Below, piece by piece: positions 10,142-18,966 of a stretch of DNA of 64,000 bases. The notes beneath the pieces are model-generated. The model made no database searches. It was given only the letters and a program-made list of their open reading frames with translations, and was not told the DNA's origin. Where the stretch lies: positions 1-64,000 of the forward strand of contig NZ_CANLTR010000003.1 of the NCBI RefSeq assembly GCF_947494055.1, given 5' to 3'. This DNA is from an uncultured Jannaschia sp. (GTDB taxonomy: Bacteria; Pseudomonadota; Alphaproteobacteria; Rhodobacterales; Rhodobacteraceae). Position 1 is the stretch's first letter. Each line of letters begins with the position of its first letter. The translations under genes and the position numbers were made by a program.

Positions 10142-11083
10142 ATGGCACGAATGGGCATGAACACAATCACCGCTCCCGACGGCTCCCCTCTTTCTCCCCT
10201 CTGCTTCGGCGCCATGCAATTCGGCGGCAATGCCGACGAGGCGGCCGCGCGCGGCATGTACGATGCCTGCCGCGCGGCCGGCGTCAATTTCTTCGACACG
10301 GCCCATGCCTATACCGAGGGCCGGTCGGAAACCCTGCTCGGCCGCTTCGCCGCCGCCGAGCGCGACGCCCTCGTGATCGCCACCAAGGCGGCCTATTCCG
10401 GCGGTGCCTCGCCCGAGAACATCCGGGCGAGCCTCGAGGACAGCCGCGCGCGCCTCGGCATGGACGTGATCGACATCCTCTACCTGCATCGCTGGGACGG
10501 CGACACGCCGCTCGAGGCGAGCTTCGAGACGCTGGCGGAGTTCCGGCATGCCGGCACGATTCGGCACGTCGCGGTCAGCAACTTCGCCGCGTGGCAGGTG
10601 ACGAAGGCACAGGCGGTGGCCGCGTACTTCGACATCCGCATCGACATGATCCAGCCGATGTACAACCTCGTGAAGCGGCAGGCGGAGGTGGAGCTTCTGC
10701 CGATGGCCGCGTCCGAGGGCATCGCCGTCGTGCCCTATTCGCCGCTGGGCGGCGGGCTGCTGTCGGGCAAGTATGCGCGCGGCGAGACCGGGCGGCTGAC
10801 GGTCGACGACCGCTACGCCAAGCGATACGGGCCCGAGTGGATGCACCGCGCGGCCGCGGGACTGACGGAGATCGCCGCCGAGACGGGGCACCATCCGGCG
10901 ACGCTGGCCGTGGCCTGGGTCGCGGCGAACCCGGCCGTCACGGCCCCGATCGTCAGCGCGCGGGACGCCGCGCAACTGGCGCCGTCGCTCGCCGCGATGG
11001 AACTGTCCCCCGACCCGGACCTGATGGCGCGCCTGACCGCGCTCAGCCCCACCCCCGCCCCGGACCGGCTGGAAGAGGCGTGA
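10142..11083 (+). CDS. Aldo/keto reductase
   Basis: This is an NADPH-dependent carbonyl reductase of the AKR superfamily ((beta/alpha)8 barrel), probably cytosolic. The catalytic tetrad is visible in FFDTAHAYTEG (Asp, Tyr), VIATKAAY (Lys) and YLHRWD (His). The C-terminal half has PYSPLGGGLLSGKY, which binds cofactor. Three in-frame ATGs (10142, 10151, 10157) are possible. The first gives 313 residues (MARMGMNTIT), and the third matches the usual family N-terminus more closely. The natural substrate cannot be told from sequence. Confidence 0.88.
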   Translation: MARMGMNTITAPDGSPLSPLCFGAMQFGGNADEAAARGMYDACRAAGVNFFDTAHAYTEGRSETLLGRFAAAERDALVIATKAAYSGGASPENIRASLEDSRARLGMDVIDILYLHRWDGDTPLEASFETLAEFRHAGTIRHVAVSNFAAWQVTKAQAVAAYFDIRIDMIQPMYNLVKRQAEVELLPMAASEGIAVVPYSPLGGGLLSGKYARGETGRLTVDDRYAKRYGPEWMHRAAAGLTEIAAETGHHPATLAVAWVAANPAVTAPIVSARDAAQLAPSLAAMELSPDPDLMARLTALSPTPAPDRLEEA

Positions 11084-11171
11084 GCGTCCGCAAGACGCGG
11101 ATCGGGGCGGACCCGACGCCGCCCGTCCCGGGCGGTTGAGACGGCAAGCAACGGTGTGAGAGGGGGCGGCC

Positions 11172-12236
11172 GTGGATCACGACATACTGATAATCGGGGG
11201 CGGTATCGCCGGCGCGTCGGCCGGAGCGGCGCTGGCGTCGCTCGGATCGGTCGCGCTGTGGGAGGGCGAGGACGCGTTCGGCTATCACGCCACCGGCCGG
11301 TCCGCCGCCCTCTTCGAGCAGAGCTACGGTTTGCCGCCGGTCGTCGCGCTCAACCGCGCGTCACGGGCGGCGCACGAGGCGGGGGGATGGCTCGGCCCGC
11401 GCGGCTTGATGCTTGTCGGATGCGCAGGGGAGGAGGCGACGTTCGCGCGTGATCTCGACGCCATGGCGCTGCACGAGTCGGAGGTGGCGACGGCGCGGAG
11501 GACGGTGCCGATCCTGTCGGATGCGGTGACGCGCGTCGCGGTCGACGCGGACGCCTTCGACATCGACACGGACCGGATGCTGCAGAGCTACCTCGCGACG
11601 ATCCGCGCCGGGGGCGAGGTCGCGACCGGACGGCGCGTGGACGGGATCGCACCCGTTCCCGGCGGCTGGTCCGTCCGCGCCGGCCCCGCGGAGGTCACTG
11701 CCCGCCATGTCGTGCTCGCGGCCGGGCCGTGGACGGACCGGATCGCGGCACTGGCCGGGCTCGACCCGCTGGGCCTGACGCCGCTCCGCCGTTCGATGGC
11801 GCGGATCGCCGCGCCGGGCGGGCACGACGTCTCCGGCTGGCCCATGCTGCTCGGCGCGGGCGAGACGTGGTACGCCAAGCCCGATGCCGGTGCGCTGATC
11901 GTGTCCCCGGCCGAGGAGGACCCGTCCGAGCCGATGGACGCCTTCGCCGACGACATGACCCTCGCCGAGGGGCTGGACCGCTACCAGAATGCGGTGACGG
12001 AACCGGTCACGCGGCCGCTCGCCACCTGGGCCGGGCTGCGGACCTTCGCGCCCGATCGGTGTCTCGTCATCGGCCCGGCCGCGCGGCCCGGGCTCTGGTG
12101 GTTCGCCGGGCAGGGCGGGTACGGCTTCCAGACGGCGCCCGCCGCGTCGGCCCTGCTCGCGGATCTAGTGGCGGGCCGTTCCCCGGCGCTCGACGCCGAC
12201 CTCGTCGCGGCCCTCGATCCGGGGCGCTTCGCGTGA
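11172..12236 (+). CDS. FAD-dependent amine oxidase / DadA-like oxidoreductase
   Basis: This is a 354-residue flavoprotein of the D-amino-acid/glycine-oxidase (DAO) family. The N-terminus has the dinucleotide motif ILIIGGGIAGASAGAAL. A second FAD contact, HVVLAAGPWTD, lies near residue 176. The C-terminal flavin-binding stretch is WWFAGQGGYGFQTAPA. GTG at 11172 follows a GAGGGGG ribosome site. The substrate is unknown; the family oxidises secondary or primary amines of amino acids. The stop overlaps an in-frame GTG of the following methyltransferase gene, so the two may be co-translated. Confidence 0.85.
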   Translation: MDHDILIIGGGIAGASAGAALASLGSVALWEGEDAFGYHATGRSAALFEQSYGLPPVVALNRASRAAHEAGGWLGPRGLMLVGCAGEEATFARDLDAMALHESEVATARRTVPILSDAVTRVAVDADAFDIDTDRMLQSYLATIRAGGEVATGRRVDGIAPVPGGWSVRAGPAEVTARHVVLAAGPWTDRIAALAGLDPLGLTPLRRSMARIAAPGGHDVSGWPMLLGAGETWYAKPDAGALIVSPAEEDPSEPMDAFADDMTLAEGLDRYQNAVTEPVTRPLATWAGLRTFAPDRCLVIGPAARPGLWWFAGQGGYGFQTAPAASALLADLVAGRSPALDADLVAALDPGRFA

Positions 12237-12259
12237 TCCGTCGTCTGAAAACGGCGGGC

Positions 12260-12886
12260 ATGGAAGCGAAACCGGATGCGGAAGGCCGGATGACGGCGCC
12301 GTCCGCGGAACGTAACCAGCGCCCCATCCTCGACGCGCTCCTGCCGCGGCTTCCGCAATCGGGCCACGTGCTGGAGATTGCGTCCGGCACCGGCCAGCAC
12401 GTCGCTGCAATGGCGACGCACCGGCCCGATCTGATCTTCCACCCGAGCGAGCCCGACGCCGCGCGCCGCGCTTCGATCGACGCGCGTTGCCGGGGATTGT
12501 CGAACGTGCTGGAGGCGGTGGAACTCGACGCCTGCCGCACCGGCTGGGCCACGCCGGGCGCGGTGGACGCGGTCGTCATCGTCAACCTGCTGCATCTGAT
12601 CTCGGACGGCGAGATGTCGGTGCTGCTCGACGAAGCGCATCGCGCGCTCTCGCCCGGCGGCATGCTGGCGATCTACGGCCCGTTCCTGCGCGACGGGCGC
12701 GCGATCAGCGCCGCCGACCGGGCCTTCGACGCCCACTTGCGTGCCCAGGACGAGGCTGTGGGTCTGAAGGACGTCGCCGTGCTGGAAACCGTGCTTCGCG
12801 TGCTCGGTCTCGACGTCGAGGTGGTGGAGATGCCGGCGGGCAACCTGATGATCTTCGGCCGCGCCGCCGCCGTGCCGGGTCTATGA
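12260..12886 (+). CDS. DUF938-family SAM-dependent methyltransferase
   Basis: This is a class I methyltransferase of about 208 residues. Motif I is VLEIASGTGQHVAAMA, and VVIVNLLHLIS and LSPGGMLAIYGPF match DUF938 members. The substrate is unknown. Three starts are possible: GTG 12233, whose frame overlaps the preceding stop (GTGA); ATG 12260; and ATG 12290, which has a better spaced GGAAG upstream. Family similarity begins near APSAERNQRPIL, so the shorter forms are more likely. Confidence 0.82.
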   Translation: MEAKPDAEGRMTAPSAERNQRPILDALLPRLPQSGHVLEIASGTGQHVAAMATHRPDLIFHPSEPDAARRASIDARCRGLSNVLEAVELDACRTGWATPGAVDAVVIVNLLHLISDGEMSVLLDEAHRALSPGGMLAIYGPFLRDGRAISAADRAFDAHLRAQDEAVGLKDVAVLETVLRVLGLDVEVVEMPAGNLMIFGRAAAVPGL

Positions 12887-12994
12887 ACGGCTGAACGGCA
12901 TCCATGATCCGGTTCCGGTATGCGGACCGGACGAGCCAGACCACAAACTGGGGCCGGGCGAGAACAGAGCGCTATCGCTTCGTCATCCGCAGCC

Positions 12995-13690
12995 TCACCC
13001 TGTCGCTGCGAGCCGCGTCCGGAGCGCGTCGAGTTCCCGCCGGGCCGGCGCATCCCAGGCGGCCGGTAGCGAGCGGAACAGCGTGGCCTGGCTCGCATGG
13101 ATCAACCCGTCGTCGAGCACCTTGAGGTGGTTCGCCCGAAGCGTCTCGCCGGTGGAGGTGATGTCGGCGATCGCCTCTGCCGTGCCGTTCAGGACCGTCC
13201 CCTCCGTAGCGCCCTGACTGTCGACGAGGGCGTAGTCGGCCACGCCGTGCTCGCGCAGGAACTCGCGCACCTGCCGGTGGTACTTCGTCGCGATCCGGAG
13301 GCGGTGCCCGTGCGTCGCACGGAACTGCGCCGCCGCCGCGTCGAGATCGTCGAGCGTGTCCACGTCGATCCAGACCTGCGGCACGGCAAGGACGAGGTCG
13401 GCATGGCCGAACCCCATCCGCGCGATCGTTTCCACCTTCGTTTCCCAACGGACGAGCTTCTCGCGTACGAGATCGCTGCCGGTCACGCCGAGATGGATGC
13501 GTCCCGTGGCGAGTTCGCGCGGGATTTCGCCCGCGGAAAGCAGTACGAGCGTAATCTCCGCCCCCTCGACCTGGCCGGCATATTCGCGGTCGTTGCCCGT
13601 GCGGCTGAGCGTCAGGCCGTGGCGCCCGAACCAGTCGAAGGTCTTGTCCATGAGCCGCCCTTTGGACGGCACGCCGAGGCGGATCATCAC
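12995..13690 (-). CDS. hisG: ATP phosphoribosyltransferase, short form HisG
   Basis: This enzyme catalyses the first step of histidine synthesis, ATP plus PRPP to phosphoribosyl-ATP. The 231-residue protein is the short HisG lacking the C-terminal regulatory domain, so it needs HisZ as partner; hisZ lies directly upstream. The sequence shows VPSKGRLMDKTFDWF near the N-terminus, GVTGSDLVRE, and the PRPP-binding loop ADITSTGETLRAN. The start at 13690 overlaps the hisZ stop by 4 bp (ATGA). The operon order is hisS-hisZ-hisG on the minus strand. Confidence 0.95.
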   Translation of the reverse strand: MMIRLGVPSKGRLMDKTFDWFGRHGLTLSRTGNDREYAGQVEGAEITLVLLSAGEIPRELATGRIHLGVTGSDLVREKLVRWETKVETIARMGFGHADLVLAVPQVWIDVDTLDDLDAAAAQFRATHGHRLRIATKYHRQVREFLREHGVADYALVDSQGATEGTVLNGTAEAIADITSTGETLRANHLKVLDDGLIHASQATLFRSLPAAWDAPARRELDALRTRLAATG

Positions 13691-14787
13691 GCGCCCTCCG
13701 CAAGTCCGGCCAGCAGGCCCGGCCGCACGACCCCGCCGACGGCCGGCACGCCGCGCCCGCCGCCCAGCACCGCGGTCAGCGCATCGTAGCGTCCGCCGGT
13801 GGCGAGCGGGGCCAGGTCCGGCCGCCCCGGCGCGGAGAGGGTGAAGGTGAAGCCGTCGTAATATTCCATCGCCGTCCGGTTGCGGGCCGGGGCGAAGGGC
13901 AGGGCGGCCGGGTCGTGTCCGCGCCGGGCCAGCGCATCCGCCCGCGCCTCCAGCCGGTCGGCGGCCGGGCCGAGGGTCGGCAGGTCCACCGCCATGTCGC
14001 GCAGAGGGTCGATCGCCTCCGCCATCGACCCTTCCATCGTCAGCAACGTGTCGAGCACGTCGGCCTCGCTCCGCGTCACCGGCGGCTCGACGGCGTCCTC
14101 GCGCAGCGCCCCGAGCCGCGATGCGATCTCGCCCGTCTCGCGCAGTCCGACCGCCGTACCGGCCCGCGCCACGAGCTCTTCGACCGGGACACCTTCCAGC
14201 GTTGCAAGCAACGCCGCGCGCTTCCCGGGCCGGGCCGCCTGGCCGGTGAACCGCTCCATCAGGCGGCGGAACCGGACCGGCCGCCAGATATGCCGACGCA
14301 AGGCCGCGCGTCGTCGTTCCGACGTCGTCAGCCCCTCGACGGCAGCGATCAGGATGCCCAGGTCGCCGGTCGCGGCGATCGGCTTGCAGGGGGCCAGCAC
14401 CTCGTGCAGGAGCGCGAAGACCTCCGCGTCGGCATCGGCGGGGTCAGAGGCGCCGAACACCTCGTAGCCCGCCTGAAGGTATTCGCGGGGGCGGTCCGGA
14501 TCGCTCTCCTGCCGCCGGAACACCTCGCCCGCATAGCAGTAGCGCGCAGGATCGGAGGCGCCCGCCATGTGCGCCTGCACCACCGGCACCGTGAAGTCGG
14601 GGCGCAGCATCATCTCCCCGGCCAGCGGGTCCTGCGTGGTGAAGGCGCGCGCGCGGATGTCCTCGCCGTAGAGGTCGAGCAGCGTACCGGCGGGCTGCAG
14701 GATCGCCGCCGCCACCGGCGCTGCGCCGGCCTCGCGGAACCGCGCGAGGATGTCGGCGGCGCGGTCGCGGTCGGCGGAGGTGATCAT
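13687..14787 (-). CDS. hisZ: ATP phosphoribosyltransferase regulatory subunit HisZ
   Basis: HisZ is a histidyl-tRNA synthetase paralogue that does not charge tRNA. It assembles with short HisG and gives it activity and histidine feedback control. The 366-residue protein has the class II synthetase motif 2-like stretch [11 protein letters not shown] and [12 protein letters not shown]. Motif 3 is [14 protein letters not shown]. The ATG at 14787 overlaps the hisS stop by 4 bp. A longer open frame upstream runs into hisS and has no matching homology. Confidence 0.93.
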   Translation of the reverse strand: MITSADRDRAADILARFREAGAAPVAAAILQPAGTLLDLYGEDIRARAFTTQDPLAGEMMLRPDFTVPVVQAHMAGASDPARYCYAGEVFRRQESDPDRPREYLQAGYEVFGASDPADADAEVFALLHEVLAPCKPIAATGDLGILIAAVEGLTTSERRRAALRRHIWRPVRFRRLMERFTGQAARPGKRAALLATLEGVPVEELVARAGTAVGLRETGEIASRLGALREDAVEPPVTRSEADVLDTLLTMEGSMAEAIDPLRDMAVDLPTLGPAADRLEARADALARRGHDPAALPFAPARNRTAMEYYDGFTFTLSAPGRPDLAPLATGGRYDALTAVLGGGRGVPAVGGVVRPGLLAGLAEGA

Positions 14788-16388
14788 TTCAGCAGGCGTT
14801 GGAGATGGGTAACGAGGTCGCCCACCGGAACCTCGGTCTGGGACGGGTTCTCCTTCCATTCCTCGACCGTGGCGTCCTGGCTGAGCTTCGCGCCGAGGAC
14901 GAGGTCCTTGACCTGCACCACGTCCCGCGCGGCCTCGTCGGAGCCCTGGATGATCGCGGCCGGGCTGCCCCGCCGGTCGGCGTACTTAAGCTGGTTGCCG
15001 AAGTTCTTCGGGTTGCCGAAATAGACCTCCGCCCGGATGCCCGCCCCGCGGAGCATGGCGCAAATCGACTGGTACTCGGCCATGCGGTCGCGATCCATGA
15101 CGGTGACGATGACGGGGCCGGCCGCTGCGCCTCCCGTCCGTCCCTTGGCGTGCAGAGCCGCGAGGAGCCGGTCCACGCCGATCGAGACGCCGGTGGCCGG
15201 CACGGCCTGCCCGGTGAACCGGGTCACGAGGTCGTCGTAGCGCCCCCCGCCCGCGACCGAGCCGAACCGCTGCGGCCGGCCTTTCTCGTCGGCGATCTCG
15301 AAGGTGAGTTCCGCCTCGAAGACGGGCCCGGTATAGTAGCCGAGGCCGCGCACCACGGAAGGGTCGATGACGATGCGGTCGGGGCCGTAGCCCTGGAGGT
15401 CGAGGAGATCGGCCATTTCCTCCAGCTCGTCGATCCCTTGCAGGCCGACTTCAGATCTTCCCACCAACCCGCGCAGTTCGTTGAGGGTCTCGAAGTTCAG
15501 AAGCCTCTCAGGATCGTCGGATGCCATTTTTAAGAAACGCTCGTCGTCAGAGCGCCATCTTTCGCTAGCTGCCGATGATGTCCTTGCTTCAAGACGTATG
15601 CCTGCGCCTTGAGTATGCTCCCCTCTCGCGACCCGCGCCGCAGCTTTGGCCCGGGCGCCAAGAAACACGATAACGCTTTCGATCTGATCGTTTGCGAGAC
15701 CGACTCCGTCAATGAATGCTCCAGACTGGTCTTTTCGGCCCTCGCCGAGCAACTCGCGCACACCGGTCTCGCCGACCTTGTCGAACTTGTCGATGGTGCG
15801 CAGAACGGCAGCCCTATGCGCTTCGTCTTCGAGGCCGATTGCCTCTAGCACCCCGTTCAGCACCTTCCTGTTGTTCACGCGCACCACATAGTCGCCTGGG
15901 TTGATCCCAACCTTCTTGAGCGTGTCGCAAAGCATCGCGCAGATCTCGGCGTCGGCAGCCACGCTCGCCGTGCCCACCGTGTCGGCATCACACTGATAGA
16001 ACTGCCGGAACCGCCCCGGCCCCGGCTTCTCGTTGCGCCAGACCGGGCCCATCGCGTAGCGCCGGTAGGGGGTGGGCAGTTCGTTTCGATGCTGTGCGTA
16101 GACGCGCGCGAGCGGCGCGGTCAGGTCGTAGCGCAATGCCAGCCAGTCCGCGTCCTCCTGCCAGGCGAACACGCCCTCGTTCGGGCGATCCACGTCGGGC
16201 AGGAATTTGCCCAGCGCCTCGACCGTCTCCACTGCGGAGCTTTCGAGCGCGTCGAAGCCGTAGCGATGGTAGATCTCGGCGATCGCGTCGAGCATGGCCT
16301 TGCGCTCGACGACCTCGGCGCCGAAATAGTCGCGGAAGCCCTTGGGCGTCTCCGCCCGCGCGCGGCGGGGCTTGTCTTTCCTGGCCAT
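14784..16388 (-). CDS. hisS: Histidyl-tRNA synthetase with an unusual internal insert
   Basis: This enzyme charges tRNA-His. Class II motifs are present: [15 protein letters not shown] and [19 protein letters not shown] (motif 2), the histidine-binding [12 protein letters not shown], and GGGRYDDLV (motif 3). The start at 16388 follows GAGGGACC and gives [20 protein letters not shown]. At 534 residues it is longer than I expect for this group. About 40-45 residues (from [10 protein letters not shown] to LLNFETLNE) sit between the catalytic core and the region before LRGLVG. The encoding DNA, about 15490-15720, is clearly poorer in G+C (47-53% in two 60-base blocks). Confidence 0.94.
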   Translation of the reverse strand: MARKDKPRRARAETPKGFRDYFGAEVVERKAMLDAIAEIYHRYGFDALESSAVETVEALGKFLPDVDRPNEGVFAWQEDADWLALRYDLTAPLARVYAQHRNELPTPYRRYAMGPVWRNEKPGPGRFRQFYQCDADTVGTASVAADAEICAMLCDTLKKVGINPGDYVVRVNNRKVLNGVLEAIGLEDEAHRAAVLRTIDKFDKVGETGVRELLGEGRKDQSGAFIDGVGLANDQIESVIVFLGARAKAAARVARGEHTQGAGIRLEARTSSAASERWRSDDERFLKMASDDPERLLNFETLNELRGLVGRSEVGLQGIDELEEMADLLDLQGYGPDRIVIDPSVVRGLGYYTGPVFEAELTFEIADEKGRPQRFGSVAGGGRYDDLVTRFTGQAVPATGVSIGVDRLLAALHAKGRTGGAAAGPVIVTVMDRDRMAEYQSICAMLRGAGIRAEVYFGNPKNFGNQLKYADRRGSPAAIIQGSDEAARDVVQVKDLVLGAKLSQDATVEEWKENPSQTEVPVGDLVTHLQRLLK

Positions 16389-16459
16389 GACCCGGTCCCT
16401 CGAATTCGCCCGGTCCATACGTTCCGCGCCCCGCGCGCACAACCCGGAGGCTCCTCCCC

Positions 16460-16654
16460 GTGACCGACCTAGAAGAGCGCATCGCCCACCTGACCCGCAC
16501 GGTCGAGGATCTCTCCGACGTCGTGGCGCGTCAGGCGGGCGAGATCGCGACGCTGGAACGCCGCGTCCGACTCCTGATGGAGCGCGCGGCGGAGGCTGAG
16601 GCCGCGAGCGCCGGCACCGTGCCGCTGGCCGACCAGCGTCCGCCGCATTGGTAG
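16460..16654 (+). CDS. slyX: SlyX family protein
   Basis: This is a 64-residue coiled-coil protein of unknown biochemical role. It starts [20 protein letters not shown] and ends with the family hallmark DQRPPHW; the heptad-like middle predicts one helix. GTG at 16460 follows a GGAGG site by about ten bases. It is divergent from hisS, with 71 bp between the starts that must hold both promoters. No clear -35/-10 pair stands out there. The composite repeat begins 30 bp after the stop. Confidence 0.88.
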   Translation: MTDLEERIAHLTRTVEDLSDVVARQAGEIATLERRVRLLMERAAEAEAASAGTVPLADQRPPHW

Positions 16655-16684
16655 GCCGCTGACCGTCGCGCCTGCCGGCTAGTT

Positions 16685-16883
16685 GGAGCCTCCGGCGGGG
16701 ATATTTTCGAAGCAAAGACGACCTTAACGTCCTCCTAACGCCTGTCGTGGCAAATGCGCGGCGCGGTACAGGCGGGGACGCCGATGACCGCAAGCGAAGA
16801 CGGCCCCGTCGCCCCTCCGCATGTCGGACCCGGTGGCGGGGCCCCATCGTCTTTGCTTTGCAAATATCCCCGCCGGAGGCGCC
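16685..16883 (+). repeat. Composite inverted-repeat element A with CtrA-like box and conserved core
   Basis: Two 36-bp arms face each other: 16685-16720 forward and 16848-16883 reverse, sharing GCCTCCGGCGGGGATATTT and AAGCAAAGACG. Between them lie TTAA-N7-CTAAC (16724-16739), then 25 bp on GGTACAGGC, then GCCGATGACCG. The same order and spacing occur in element B at 43462-43667. An ATG at 16784 opens a frame whose residues resemble the matching frame in element B (MT, PP, SS, KY.RRR.R.F). The element lies between the converging slyX and denD genes. Each arm is in sense orientation behind one of them. No transposase or target duplication was seen. Confidence 0.75.
16724..16739 (+). promoter_or_regulatory. 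CtrA-like box in composite element A
   Basis: TTAA, seven bases, CTAAC differs at one base from the alphaproteobacterial CtrA site TTAA-N7-TTAAC. It precedes the conserved GGTACAGGC core by 25 bases. Element B has a similar box 24 bases before the same core. Confidence 0.4.
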
Positions 16884-16901
16884 GCAGGTTCGACCGGACG
16901 G

Positions 16902-17885
16902 TCAGGTTTCGGCGACCGGGATGCGCCCGTCGAGTTCGTCCTCCACATGCGCGCGGACGATCGCATCCATGTCGGCATCCGCCTCGAAACCAAGCGACCG
17001 CGCGCGGGCGGGGTCGAAGGCTTCGGGCCAGACGGCGACGATTCGCCCGATGGTTTCGTCCGGCTCGCGCCGGATCAGGGCGGTGGCGGCAGGTCCGGCG
17101 ATGCGTTCGAGCGCGGCGATCTCGTCGCCGACGGTCGCGTTCACGCCCGGCAGGTTGAGGGCTCGGGACTGGCCCATCGGCGCGGTGTCCATCTCGGCCG
17201 CGTGAAGCAGGAATCCCACGGCTGCGCGGGGCGAGGCGAACCAGTGCCGGACCGTGTCGGAGACGGGCAGCACCGCCTCCTGCCCAACGAGTGGCTCGCG
17301 CAGGATCGAGGAATAGAAGCCCGAAGCCGCGGCGTTGGGCTTGCCCGGCCGGATGCAGATCGTCGGCAGGCGCAGCGACACGCCGTCGAGCCGGCCCTTC
17401 CGCGACAGGTCGTCGATCAGCATCTCGCTCATCAGCTTCTGCGTTCCGTAGCTCGTCAGCGGCCGGGGCGGCACGTCGTCGTCGATCACCTCCGGCAGGG
17501 GCGTGCCGAAGACCGCGATGGAGGAGGTGAAGACGAAGCGCGGGCAGTAGTCCTCCTCCGCGAGGATCGCCTCGCAGAGCGCAACCGTGCCGTTCAGGTT
17601 CACGGCATAGCCTTTCGCCGTATCGGCCTCGGCCTCGCCCGAGACGATCGCGGCGAGATGGAAGACGACATCCGGCCGTGCCTCGATCAGGGCGGGTGCG
17701 GCGGCGGGGTCGGTGAGGTCCACGGCCATCGCCGCCCCGGTGACGCCGTCGGGCAGGACCGGCGGGTGGACGTCCACCAGGGTCAGGCCCGTAATCTCCT
17801 GCCCGCGCAACTTCCCCCGTGCGCACAATGCCTGGGTCAGCTTGCGGCCGATCATGCCGGCCGCGCCGGTTATGAGAATGTGCAT
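16902..17885 (-). CDS. NAD-dependent epimerase/dehydratase, D-erythronate dehydrogenase (DenD)-like
   Basis: This is an extended short-chain dehydrogenase of 327 residues. The cofactor motif is ILITGAAGMIGRKL at the N-terminus. The active-site serine lies in FVFTSSIAVFG and the YxxxK pair in SYGTQK. The substrate-side block RLPTICIRPGKPNAAASGFYS is typical of the DenD group, which oxidises D-erythronate and related acids. A GGGGGAG ribosome site precedes the ATG. It probably shares a transcript with the kinase gene 78 bp upstream. The assignment to DenD rests on remembered family motifs. Confidence 0.8.
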   Translation of the reverse strand: MHILITGAAGMIGRKLTQALCARGKLRGQEITGLTLVDVHPPVLPDGVTGAAMAVDLTDPAAAPALIEARPDVVFHLAAIVSGEAEADTAKGYAVNLNGTVALCEAILAEEDYCPRFVFTSSIAVFGTPLPEVIDDDVPPRPLTSYGTQKLMSEMLIDDLSRKGRLDGVSLRLPTICIRPGKPNAAASGFYSSILREPLVGQEAVLPVSDTVRHWFASPRAAVGFLLHAAEMDTAPMGQSRALNLPGVNATVGDEIAALERIAGPAATALIRREPDETIGRIVAVWPEAFDPARARSLGFEADADMDAIVRAHVEDELDGRIPVAET

Positions 17886-17963
17886 GTGAGGCTCCCCCGG
17901 TAATCCACTTGCGACGCTAGGCCCGGATCGGCCCGGCGGGAAGCCCCGACGGCACCGGCGGCG

Positions 17964-18941
17964 TCAGGCGAGCCCCGCCTCGCGGAACAGCGCGGCGATG
18001 TCGGTGGCGGGGCGGGGGCCGATATGGCCGATCACCTCGCGGGCGCAGACCACGCCCATCCGCGCGGACGTCTCGAGATCGCGTCCCGTGGAGAGGCCGT
18101 ACAGGAACCCCGCGGCGAACTGGTCGCCGGCGCCGGTCGCGTCCACGACCGTCGCGGACGTGACGGGGGCGGTGGCGCGGGTGTCGCCCGAGCGGATCCA
18201 CACGTCCTCCCCGGATCGGGTGCAGGCGACGATCTCGCAGGCCTCGGACGCCATGCCGATGGCCCGGTCGAGGTCGTCGGTCTGGTAGAGCGTCGTCCAT
18301 TCGGCCGCGTTGCCGATGGCGACGTCCATGTCCTCTGCGATCAGGCGCTGGAAATCGGCGCGGTGGCGGTCGGCGCAGAACGGGTCGGAGATGGTGATCG
18401 CCGCCTTGCCGCCCGCGTCCTTCATCTTGGCGGCGGCCTCGGCGAAGGCGGTCTTTCCCTCGTCCTTGTCGAAGAGATAGCCCTCGAGGAACAGGATGCC
18501 CGGCCCGAACACGTCGGGCACGTCGGCGCGGCCCAGATCGGCCCCGGCGCCGAGATAGGTGTTCATCGACCGCTCCCCGTCGGGCGAGACGAAGATCATC
18601 GAGCGCGAGGTGGGCAGGTCCACGTGCTGCGGCGGATGCGGGAAGGCCGTGCCCGCCCCCTCCATCGTGTTGGCGTAGAAGCGGCCGAGCGCGTCGTCCT
18701 TCACCTTGCCGATGAACGCCGTCGACAGGCCGAGCGCGCCGATCCCCGCGAGCGTGTTGGCGACCGAGCCGCCCGGCGCCTCCACCCGCTCGGACATCGA
18801 CGCGTAGAGAAGCTCCGCCCGTTCGCGTTCGACGAGCTGCATGATGCCCTTCTCGATCCCCATCTGATCGAGGAACGTGTCGGTGGCGGGCGAGATCACG
18901 TCGACGATGGCGTTGCCGATGCCGATGACGTCGTAGCTCAT
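17964..18941 (-). CDS. PfkB-family carbohydrate/adenosine kinase
   Basis: This is a 325-residue ribokinase-fold kinase. PGGSVANTLAGIGALG near residue 56 is the substrate-binding motif. DATGAGDQFAAGFLYG near 270 is the PfkB signature 2 with the catalytic aspartate. The N-terminus MSYDVIGIGNAIVDV and overall length match bacterial adenosine-kinase-like proteins of this group. That would fit nucleoside salvage with the importer at 5.3-10 kb, but the exact sugar or nucleoside is not proven. GAGGA precedes the start. nth lies 25 bp upstream on the same strand. Confidence 0.83.
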   Translation of the reverse strand: MSYDVIGIGNAIVDVISPATDTFLDQMGIEKGIMQLVERERAELLYASMSERVEAPGGSVANTLAGIGALGLSTAFIGKVKDDALGRFYANTMEGAGTAFPHPPQHVDLPTSRSMIFVSPDGERSMNTYLGAGADLGRADVPDVFGPGILFLEGYLFDKDEGKTAFAEAAAKMKDAGGKAAITISDPFCADRHRADFQRLIAEDMDVAIGNAAEWTTLYQTDDLDRAIGMASEACEIVACTRSGEDVWIRSGDTRATAPVTSATVVDATGAGDQFAAGFLYGLSTGRDLETSARMGVVCAREVIGHIGPRPATDIAALFREAGLA

Positions 18942-18966
18942 GGGATTTGTCCTCGCGGAATGGGGG

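Noticed and set aside
15490-15850. Intein in hisS
   Set aside because: The insert is only about 40-45 residues and lacks intein splice blocks and a C-terminal His-Asn.
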